Assembly: GCA_963742725.1 (NCBI GenBank)
Contig: CAVUMX010000001.1
Location: forward strand, 124,001-188,000
Length of the DNA: 64,000 nucleotides
Origin: CAVVAL01 sp963742725
GTDB lineage: Bacteria; Actinomycetota; Actinomycetes; Mycobacteriales; Cryptosporangiaceae
Reading direction: 5' to 3'
Below the pieces are notes generated by a model. The model ran no database searches. It was not told where the DNA came from and saw nothing but the letters and a program-made list of their open reading frames with translations. A program made the translations under genes and the position numbers. Shown piece by piece: positions 35,689 to 42,745 of the stretch. Positions within the stretch are counted from its first letter, which is position 1. Every line of letters starts with the position of its first letter.

Positions 35689-35735
35689 GAATCGCGGGTG
35701 GGGCCGGCGCGGGGGGCGGCGGGCGGACGGCGGGC

Positions 35736-36212
35736 CTAGAGGATGGTGATGGTGCCCTTGGGGTTGGCGGCCATCCAGCGGGCCGCCGCGCGCGGGTCCA
35801 CGCCCGAGACCACCACGTCACCGTCGCGCGTGACCTGCGCGAGCGGCAGCGCCGGCGACGCCATCATCCAGGCAGCGACCCCGTTCGCCAGCACCAGCGG
35901 GATCGCCAGGTACGCCGCGTGGAACGGCAGCACGTCGTCCCGGTCGGCGGCGAGGTACACCACGAACAGCACCAGTGCTACCAGCGTCAACGGGACGAAC
36001 GCGAACATCTGCGCCCGCCGCACCAGCCACGACCGCGTCCAGCGCCGCCGGGTCGCCTCATCCACCGGAACGTCCATGATCCGCTGACCGAAGTGGCGCA
36101 GGTCGAACCGCCGTAACGGCGCCGGGCTCGGGTCGCCGCTCGCGTCCGCCAGCGAAACGTCCGGCATCCGCAGCCCTTCCCGTCCGCCGGACAGGACGAG
36201 CACGTCAACCAC
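35736..36212 (-). CDS. two-span membrane protein of unknown function
   Basis: 158 residues. A polar N-terminal half with Arg-rich patches (DEATRRRWTRSWLVRR) precedes two hydrophobic segments, ~70-90 (FAFVPLTLVALVLFVVYLA) and ~95-116. The C-terminus (GDVVVSGVDPRAAARWMAAN) looks cytosolic. GTG start overlaps the end of aroQ by 8 bases, so it is the last gene of the aro operon. Confidence 0.65.
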   Translation of the reverse strand: MVDVLVLSGGREGLRMPDVSLADASGDPSPAPLRRFDLRHFGQRIMDVPVDEATRRRWTRSWLVRRAQMFAFVPLTLVALVLFVVYLAADRDDVLPFHAAYLAIPLVLANGVAAWMMASPALPLAQVTRDGDVVVSGVDPRAAARWMAANPKGTITIL

Positions 36213-36633
36213 GCGACGCCACGTGCAGCAGCGCGAGCCGGTACCCGTCGATGCCGAGCCCGACGATCAGCCCGGTGGCCACCGCCGAGATGTACGAGTG
36301 GGACCGGAACTCCTCCCGCTTGTGCACGTTGCTGATGTGCACCTCGAGAAGCGGGCCGGTCAGCATCGCGCACGCGTCCCGGATGGCGACCGACGTGTGC
36401 GTCCAGCCGGCGGCGTTGAGCACCACGGCGGCACCCTCGTCGGCGGCGGCGTGGAGCCAGCCGATCAGTTCGGCCTCGTCGTTCGTCTGGCGGACCTCGA
36501 CATCGAGCCCCGCCTCCTTGCCCGTCCGCTCACATAGTTCGACCAGGTCGGCGTACGTCTGATTGCCGTACACGTCCGGTTCGCGCAGCCCGAGCCGGTT
36601 CAGGTTCGGGCCGTTCAACACGTACGCCTTCAC
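36205..36633 (-). CDS. aroQ: 3-dehydroquinate dehydratase, type II
   Basis: Third step of the shikimate pathway. 142 residues. LNGPNLNRLGLREPDVYG holds the active-site Tyr and Arg-bearing lid; NAAGWTHTSVAIRDA and EVHISNVHKREEFR supply substrate contacts. GTG start overlaps the aroB stop. Confidence 0.95.
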   Translation of the reverse strand: MKAYVLNGPNLNRLGLREPDVYGNQTYADLVELCERTGKEAGLDVEVRQTNDEAELIGWLHAAADEGAAVVLNAAGWTHTSVAIRDACAMLTGPLLEVHISNVHKREEFRSHSYISAVATGLIVGLGIDGYRLALLHVASRG

Positions 36634-37730
36634 AGCAGCACCTCCCCGCGCGTCTCGTCACGCGCCACCTCGGAGTACGCGGCGACCAGCAGGGACGGAT
36701 CAGGGTCGTCGAGCACGGTGGGCTTGGCCAGCCCGTCCAGGACGATGAACCGCAGCCTGTTGCCGCGCGACTTCTTGTCCACGCGCATCGTGTCGAGAAG
36801 CTGCGACCAGGCGCCACCCTCGTACGAGACGGGCAGGCCGAGCAGCGTGAGCGCGCTGCGGTGCCGGGCCGCGGTCTCGTCGTCGAGGCGGCCGGCGAGG
36901 CGGCCCAGTTCGGCGGCGAACACCAGTCCGACGCTGATCGCCGCGCCGTGCCGCCACTTGTACCGCTCGCGCTTCTCGATCGCGTGCCCGAGCGTGTGCC
37001 CGTAGTTGAGGATCTCCCGCAGCCCGCTCTCGCGCAGGTCCTGGGACACCACGTCGGCCTTGACCTGGATCGACCGCTCCACCAGCTCGCGCAGTACCGG
37101 GCTGGCGGGGTCGGCGGACGCCTTGGGGTCGGCCTCCACCAGGTCGAGGATGGCCGGGTCGGCGATGAAGCCGCACTTCACGACCTCGGCGAGCCCGGCG
37201 ACCAGCTCGTGCCGGGGCAGCGTCTCCAGCGTGGCGAGGTCGCAGACGACGCCCGCCGGCGGGTGGAACGCGCCGACCAGGTTCTTGCCGCTCGCGGTGT
37301 TGATGCCGGTCTTGCCGCCGACGGCGGCGTCCACCATGCCCAGCACGGTCGTCGGTACCTGGATCACCCGGACGCCGCGCAGCCACGTCGCCGCCACGAA
37401 CCCGGCCAGGTCGGTGGTGGCCCCGCCGCCGAGCCCGATCACAGCGTCCGTACGGGTGAAGCCGGCGCGCCCGAGGACGTCCCAGCAGAAGCCGGCGACC
37501 TCCAGGTTCTTGGCCTCCTCGGCGTCCGGGACCTCGAGCGTGTGGGAGTCGAAGCCCTGCTCGCGCAGGTCGTCGCGGACCGCCTCCGCGCTGACCCGCA
37601 ACGTCGGCGCATGGATGATCCCGACCCGCTGGGCACCGGCCAGCAGCGGCGGCAGCTCACCGAGCAGCCCCGTGCCGACCAGTACCTCGTACGGCGCGTC
37701 GCCGCCGACCTGGATCCGTGTGGTGCTCAC
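36630..37730 (-). CDS. aroB: 3-dehydroquinate synthase
   Basis: Second step of the shikimate pathway; NAD- and zinc-dependent. 366 residues. NAD-binding GLGGGATTDLAGFVAATWLRG, then PTTVLGMVDAAVGGKTGIN; zinc ligands include the Glu of GLAEVVKCGFI and the His of NYGHTLGHAIEK. GTGA overlap with aroK. Confidence 0.95.
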   Translation of the reverse strand: MSTTRIQVGGDAPYEVLVGTGLLGELPPLLAGAQRVGIIHAPTLRVSAEAVRDDLREQGFDSHTLEVPDAEEAKNLEVAGFCWDVLGRAGFTRTDAVIGLGGGATTDLAGFVAATWLRGVRVIQVPTTVLGMVDAAVGGKTGINTASGKNLVGAFHPPAGVVCDLATLETLPRHELVAGLAEVVKCGFIADPAILDLVEADPKASADPASPVLRELVERSIQVKADVVSQDLRESGLREILNYGHTLGHAIEKRERYKWRHGAAISVGLVFAAELGRLAGRLDDETAARHRSALTLLGLPVSYEGGAWSQLLDTMRVDKKSRGNRLRFIVLDGLAKPTVLDDPDPSLLVAAYSEVARDETRGEVLL

Positions 37731-38227
37731 AGCTGCTTCGCCACCTCGTCCGTGACCTCTTCCGGCGGACGGCCGTCCGTCGCGACCCGCACCGCCGCCA
37801 CCTCCTCGTACAGCGGACGGCGCTGGTCCAGCAGGTGCCGCAGCGTGGCCCGCGGGTTGAGCGTGAGCACCGGACGGTCCTTCGCCAGCCCCACCCTCGT
37901 CACCGCGTCGGACAGCCCGACCTCCAGGTACACCACCCGGTGCCCGGCCAGCCGCTCGCGCGTCACGGGCGACAGCACCGCCCCGCCGCCGAGCGCCAGC
38001 ACGCCGCCGTGCGACGCGAGCGCGGCGGCCACCGCCTCGACCTCCAGGGCGCGGAACGCCTCTTCGCCGTCGTTCACGAAGATGTCCGAGATCGGCTTGC
38101 CCGCGATGGCCTCGATGTCGTGGTCGACATCCCGGAACGGGACGCCCAGCCGCGCGGCGAGGAGCTGGCCGACCGTGGTCTTGCCCGCGCCGGGCGGCCC
38201 GACGAGCACAGCGACGGGACGGCTCAC
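37727..38227 (-). CDS. aroK: shikimate kinase
   Basis: Phosphorylates shikimate. 166 residues from GTG 38227 (overlaps the aroC stop as GTGA). P-loop VGPPGAGKTTVGQLLAARL, shikimate-binding RDVDHDIEAIAG, GGGAVLSP, and the lid with RPVLTLNPR. Confidence 0.95.
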   Translation of the reverse strand: MSRPVAVLVGPPGAGKTTVGQLLAARLGVPFRDVDHDIEAIAGKPISDIFVNDGEEAFRALEVEAVAAALASHGGVLALGGGAVLSPVTRERLAGHRVVYLEVGLSDAVTRVGLAKDRPVLTLNPRATLRHLLDQRRPLYEEVAAVRVATDGRPPEEVTDEVAKQL

Positions 38228-39402
38228 CGGATCACCATCGAGGCGAGGTAGCCGTCCAGGTTGCGCTTCATCTCGGCCACCGAGTCGCCGCCGAGCTTCT
38301 CCACGGCGGCGTCGGCCAGGGTCAGCGCCACCATCGCCTCGGCGACGACGGCCGCGGCCGGCACGGCGCACACGTCGCTGCGCTGGGCGATCGCCTTCGC
38401 CGTCTCGCCGGTCTTGACGTCCACGGTGGACAGTGCACGGGTCAGCGACGAGATCGGCTTCATCGCCGCCTTCACCCGCAGCACCTCGCCGTTGGTGATG
38501 CCGCCCTCCAGACCGCCGGCGCGGCCGGTCAGGCGCTGGACGCCGTCCGGCGAGTTGACGATCTCGTCGTGCGCGGAGGAGCCGCGGCTACGGGCCTGCG
38601 TGAAGCCGTCGCCGATCTCCACGCCCTTGATCGCCTGGATGCTCATGAGCGCCATCGCGAGACGGGCGTCGAGCTTGCGCTCCCAGTGCACGTGGCTGCC
38701 GAGACCCGGCGGGAGGCCGTAGGCGAGGACCTCGACGATGCCGCCGAGCGTGTCGGCGTCCGCCTTGGCCGCGTCGACCTCGGCGACCATCTCCACGGAC
38801 GCCTGCTTGTCGAGGCACCGCAGCGGGTCGGCGTCGATCGCGTCGCGGTCCTCCGGCGTGGGCAGCCGGTCGTTCGCGGCGGCGACCGAGCCGAGTTCCA
38901 CCACGTGGCTGACGATCTCCACACCCAGGACCTGCCGCAGCATCGCCTGCGCGACCGTCCCGAGCGCGACCCGGGCCGCCGTCTCCCGCGCGCTCGCCCG
39001 CTCCAGGATCGGACGGGCGTCGTCGAAGCCGTACTTCTGCATGCCGGCGAGGTCGGCGTGGCCGGGGCGCGGGCGGCTCAGCGGCGCGTTGCGGGCCAGC
39101 CCGGCCAGCACCTCGGCGTCGACCGGGTCCGGCGACATGACCTGCTCCCACTTCGGCCACTCCGTGTTGCCGACCGTCACGGCGAACGGGCTACCCAGCG
39201 TCAGGCCGTGCCGCAGGCCGCCGAGGACCTCGACCACGTCCCGCTCGAAGCTCATCCGGGCGCCACGGCCGTAGCCCAGCCGGCGCCGGGCCAGCTCGGT
39301 GGCGATCTCCTCGGACGTGACAGCGATCCCGGCGGGCAGGCCCTCCAGGATGGCGACGAGAGCGGGGCCGTGCGACTCACCCGCGGTTGTCCAGCGCAGC
39401 AT
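38224..39402 (-). CDS. aroC: chorismate synthase
   Basis: Last step to chorismate; needs reduced FMN, which ties it to the rib genes. 392 residues from ATG 39402. Conserved: TTAGESHGPALVAILEG, RRLGYGRGARM, RPRPGHADLAGMQKYG and RSDVCAVPAAAVVAEAM. First gene of aroC-aroK-aroB-aroQ. Confidence 0.95.
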   Translation of the reverse strand: MLRWTTAGESHGPALVAILEGLPAGIAVTSEEIATELARRRLGYGRGARMSFERDVVEVLGGLRHGLTLGSPFAVTVGNTEWPKWEQVMSPDPVDAEVLAGLARNAPLSRPRPGHADLAGMQKYGFDDARPILERASARETAARVALGTVAQAMLRQVLGVEIVSHVVELGSVAAANDRLPTPEDRDAIDADPLRCLDKQASVEMVAEVDAAKADADTLGGIVEVLAYGLPPGLGSHVHWERKLDARLAMALMSIQAIKGVEIGDGFTQARSRGSSAHDEIVNSPDGVQRLTGRAGGLEGGITNGEVLRVKAAMKPISSLTRALSTVDVKTGETAKAIAQRSDVCAVPAAAVVAEAMVALTLADAAVEKLGGDSVAEMKRNLDGYLASMVIR

Positions 39403-39516
39403 GACGGTCAGTCTTTCACGATGCCGCGACCCGTCCGGACCCGCCGCCGCGCGTCCCACCCTCCGAGCGCTCCCGCGCCAGGCCCGGGCGCTCCGCCCCT
39501 GCCGCCGGCCCCGAGG

Positions 39517-39565
39517 TTCGGACTTTTGAGGGTCGCGGAGCCCGCGAAACCCTCAAAAGTCCGAA
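39517..39565. repeat. inverted repeat element, copy 3
   Basis: TTCGGACTTTTGAGGGT (39517-39533) and its exact reverse complement (39549-39565) over a 15-base loop. Lies between the prepilin peptidase and aroC. Its right arm runs directly into the 19-base tandem repeat. Confidence 0.85.
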
Positions 39566-39568
39566 GGT

Positions 39569-39663
39569 GGGCGGCTCAGCCGACGGCGGGCGGCTCGGCC
39601 GACGGCGGGCAGCTCGGCCCAAGGTGGGCGGCTCGGCCGAAGGTGGGGCGCTCAGCCGACGGC
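39569..39663. repeat. five 19-bp tandem repeats at the 3' end of the peptidase gene
   Basis: Units of the form GGGCGGCTCAGCCGACGGC occur five times head to tail with 0-5 changes each. The unit nearest the gene (39645-39663) covers its last codons and stop, so the array looks like outward duplication of the gene end. Confidence 0.85.
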
Positions 39664-40320
39664 GAGCGCGAGGTAGCCGGTGGCCGCCGTGTCGCCCAGG
39701 GCCACGGCCGTGAGCGCGCCCGCGACCATGAACGGGCCGAACGGGACCCGGGACGTCCGGGAGACCCGGCGGGCGGCGAGCAGCCCGAGGCTGACCAGGC
39801 CGCCGTAGAGGAAGCCGAGGACCGCGCCGACCAGCAGCGGCGCCCAACCGGCCCAGGCGAGGACCGCGCCGAGGACGCCGGCCAGCTTCACGTCCCCGAA
39901 GCCCATGCCGTCCGGGATGGCGACCGCGAGGAGGTAGTACGCGCCGTACAGGAGGAGCCCGCCGACCGCGGCCCGCCCCAACCGCGCCCAGTCGGCGCCG
40001 ATCAGGCTGGACGCGACGAGCAGGACGGCGACCACCGGGTACGACGGGAGCGTGAGCCGGTCGGGCAGCCGGTGGACGGCCAGGTCGATCGTGACGAGCG
40101 CGACGCCGATCGCCGCCAGGTACAGGTACGCGGCGAGCACCGGTTCGGGGCCGGTACGCCAGGCCAGCAGTGCGAACAGCGCGCCGGTCAGCGGCACCGT
40201 CAGGGCGGCCCGCGCGGTCACCGGATCGGGAGCCGCCGCCCACCGGGCCAGCGCCGGGACGAACGCGCCCACCACCAGGCCGAGGACGCCGCATGCGACG
40301 ACGAAGGCGGCGACGATCAC
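39652..40320 (-). CDS. A24-type prepilin peptidase
   Basis: Membrane aspartyl protease that trims type IV/Tad pilin precursors. 222 residues from GTG 40320 (GTGA overlap with aroE). Both active-site aspartates are seen: VTIDLAVHRLPDRL and GMGFGDVKLAGVLG. Multiple hydrophobic spans fill the rest. The N-terminal methylase domain is absent, as in short CpaA/TadV-like forms. No pilin gene is in the window. Confidence 0.85.
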   Translation of the reverse strand: MIVAAFVVACGVLGLVVGAFVPALARWAAAPDPVTARAALTVPLTGALFALLAWRTGPEPVLAAYLYLAAIGVALVTIDLAVHRLPDRLTLPSYPVVAVLLVASSLIGADWARLGRAAVGGLLLYGAYYLLAVAIPDGMGFGDVKLAGVLGAVLAWAGWAPLLVGAVLGFLYGGLVSLGLLAARRVSRTSRVPFGPFMVAGALTAVALGDTAATGYLALAVG

Positions 40321-41166
40321 GGGCGGTTCGCCAGGGCGGCGCGCATCGCCTCCAGCGGCGCCGGCTGCCCGGTCATGAGCGTGACCTGGTGGCCGGCCTG
40401 GTGCAGGAGCAGGTCGAGGCCGGACACGACCCGGCACCCGGCGGCCTCGGCGCTCGCGGCGAGCGGGGTGGGCCACGGGTCGTAGACGACGTCGAAGATC
40501 ACGGCGCCCGTGGCGAACGCCGCGCCCGCGAACCGGTCGGCGGTGCCCTTCGGGACGGTGGAGATGAGGAGGTCGGTGGCGGTGAGCAGCGGCTCGACCT
40601 CGGTGAACCGGGCCAGCTCGACGGTGACGCCCAGCCGCTCGGCGGCCTCCGTCAGGTCGGCTGTGCGCGCCGGGTCCCGGACGACCACGGTGACCGGCTC
40701 GCTCGTCAGGTCGCGGAGCGCCGCCAGCGCGGCCTGTGCGGTGCCGCCGGCACCGAGCACGACCGCCCGTTCGACCTCACCCAGACCCGGCCTCACGCAG
40801 CGCGTCGACCATGCCGGGGGCGTCGGTGTTGTCGGCGTGGCGGCGCCCGCCGTCGAGGACCAGCGTGTTGGCGGCCCCGATCGCGGCGGCACGCTCGGAC
40901 ACGTCGTCGGCCACGGACAGCGCGATCCGCTTGAGCGGCATCGTCAGCGACAGCCCGACCCACGATTCGTCGAGTCGGCCGACCAGCGCGCGCAGCTCGT
41001 CCTCGCGGCACTCCTGAGCGGTGTAGGTCCAGCCGTCGAGACCCAGCGCGGTATAGGCGGCCGTGTGCAGCACCGGCGAGAGCGAGTGCTCGATCGGGCT
41101 GCCCAGGACGGCCGCGTGACGGGGCGTGCCCTTCCCAGTCAGTCGCAGCGTCCGATCGCTCTGCAT
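40317..41166 (-). pseudogene. aroE: shikimate dehydrogenase, split by a one-base frameshift
   Basis: The substrate-binding half (VLGSPIEHSLSPVLHTAAY, LSLTMPLK, GAANTLV, NTDAPGMVDAL) is read in one frame and ends at a stop at 40777. The NADP half (AVVLGAGGTAQAALAAL, LISTVPKG, DVVYDPWPTPL) continues in another frame to 40317. Removing one C of the triplet at 40786-40788 restores ALREAGLGEVERAVVLGAGG, exactly what the family predicts. Either a recent mutation, a sequencing error in a C-run, or, less likely, recoding. The rest of the protein shows no decay. Confidence 0.85.
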
Positions 41167-42305
41167 TTGGCCGTGTTGGGACCCTGGTGTACGGCGAGGT
41201 CGTCGGTGAACGACGAGCGCCCGTCCTTCTCGGTGACCACGAAGTAGAGCCAGTTTCCTTCCTCCGGGTTGGCGGCCGCGTCGATGGCGGCCTTGCCCGG
41301 GTTGGAGATCGGCGTCGGCGGCAGGCCGTCGTTCAACGTGGTGCTGTAGTTGTTCGCCGGGTCTTTCAGCTGCTTGTCTCCGACGATCGCCTTGCGGCCC
41401 TTGCCGGTCTGGATCAGCCAGTACTGCGTGGTCGAGTCGAACCGCAGCTCGGTGCCCTCCTTCAGCCGGTTGTAGACCACTCGGGCGATCTTGGCGAAGT
41501 CGACCTGGACGCCTTCCTGCTCGACCAGCGTGGCCACGATCAGCAGCTCGCGCGGCGTGAGGTTGAGCCCTTCCGCCGCCTTCAGGAAGCCGTCGTCCTC
41601 CATGACCTGGAGCGTCTTGGCGACCATGGCGGTCAGGATCGACTTCGCGGTGTCCTTCTTGCCGACCTCGTACTTCGCCGGGAACAGGAAGCCCTCCAGC
41701 GGCGGCGGCGTGCCGGCCTTCGCGCTGGCCCAGTCGGGGACGCCCAGCGCGGTCGGGTCCTTGGCGGCGGCGTCGAAGTCGGCCACCGGGATGCCGGTCT
41801 GCTTGCTGATGAGCGGCAGGATCTCCTTGACCGTGAGCCCTTCGCGGATCAGGAAGCTCTTCACGCTCTTGCTGGCCGGGTCGAGCATGAGCGTCAGCGC
41901 GGCGGACGCCTTCATCTGCTTGCGCAGGGAGTAGGTGCCGGGCTGGAGGCTGGTCGACGCCGGGTTGTCCTCGGCGGCGTTGGTGAACGCCTTGGCGCTC
42001 TTGACGACATCGGCCTTGAACAGCGTGTTCGCGATGTCGGTGACGGTGTCGCCCTCGTCGACCTGGACGACCGCCTCGCCGGTGCCCTGACCGGCGTAGT
42101 CCTCAGCGGTGAAGAAGTCCTTGACCTCGCCGTACCCGTACCAGCCGGCACCGCCGAGACCGCCGAAGACGAGCACCATGACGAGGAACGCGATGATCGA
42201 GCGGCGCCGGTCCTTGCTGCCCTGGCGGCGGCGCCGATGCCGGGCGACGCGGCTACGGGGTATCTCTTCGGTCGTGTGGAACGGCAGACTGTCGAGGTCG
42301 TTCAT
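41139..42305 (-). CDS. mltG: endolytic transglycosylase MltG (YceG-like)
   Basis: Cuts nascent peptidoglycan strands at the membrane. 388 residues: a basic cytosolic N-terminus, one membrane helix at ~36-58 (SIIAFLVMVLVFGGLGGAGW), a LysM-like part (VDEGDTVTDIANTLF), and the catalytic domain with the Glu in IVATLVEQEG and VVYNRLKEG. ATGA overlap with ruvX; its end overlaps the aroE start by 28 bases. Confidence 0.93.
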   Translation of the reverse strand: MNDLDSLPFHTTEEIPRSRVARHRRRRQGSKDRRRSIIAFLVMVLVFGGLGGAGWYGYGEVKDFFTAEDYAGQGTGEAVVQVDEGDTVTDIANTLFKADVVKSAKAFTNAAEDNPASTSLQPGTYSLRKQMKASAALTLMLDPASKSVKSFLIREGLTVKEILPLISKQTGIPVADFDAAAKDPTALGVPDWASAKAGTPPPLEGFLFPAKYEVGKKDTAKSILTAMVAKTLQVMEDDGFLKAAEGLNLTPRELLIVATLVEQEGVQVDFAKIARVVYNRLKEGTELRFDSTTQYWLIQTGKGRKAIVGDKQLKDPANNYSTTLNDGLPPTPISNPGKAAIDAAANPEEGNWLYFVVTEKDGRSSFTDDLAVHQGPNTAKCRAIGRCD

Positions 42306-42745
42306 GATCGGGCCTCACCGCTCCGCTCGGCATCCAGCCAGGATTGCAGGATCGCGACCGCGGCGGCCTGGTCCACCACAGCGCGTTGCCGCTTACCCCG
42401 TACTCCCCGGCCGGCCAGGGTACGGCTCGCGATCACCGTCGTGAGCCGTTCGTCGGTCAGGCGCACGGGAACAGCGGCGACCCGGTCCGCAAGCCTAGCG
42501 GCGTACCGCTCTGCCGCAATAGCTGCCGGCCCGCGCCGGTTCGCCAGGGTCTTCGGCAACCCGACGACAACCTCGATGACCTGGTGTTCTTCCACCAGAC
42601 GGCATAGTTCAGTGATGTCAGAATCACCGTCGGTATCGTGACTGAGGGTGACCAGCGGTGACGCGAGGATCCCGTCAGGATCGCTGAGGGCGACGCCGAC
42701 GCGCACGGCGCCGACGTCGACCCCCATCCGGACGCCGCGCTTCAC
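42302..42745 (-). CDS. ruvX: Holliday junction resolvase-like RuvX/YqgF
   Basis: RNase H-fold protein; in other bacteria needed for 16S rRNA 5' processing. 147 residues. MGVDVGAVRVGVALSDP and VVVGLPKTLANRRGPAA, RLTDERLTT and DQAAAVAILQSWLD provide the acidic site. GTG overlaps the alaS stop. Confidence 0.93.
   Translation of the reverse strand: MKRGVRMGVDVGAVRVGVALSDPDGILASPLVTLSHDTDGDSDITELCRLVEEHQVIEVVVGLPKTLANRRGPAAIAAERYAARLADRVAAVPVRLTDERLTTVIASRTLAGRGVRGKRQRAVVDQAAAVAILQSWLDAERSGEARS

Larger units (their letters stand above)
35255..35735. other. hairpin-rich spacer after the GH9 gene
   Basis: 481 bases without a supported gene. It contains the GH9 terminator (35266-35305), a GC-rich block with short inverted repeats, a 13-bp hairpin (35490-35541) and a 9-bp hairpin with alternative arms (35628-35688). 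Frames in it have no ribosome binding site or recognisable product. Confidence 0.7.
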
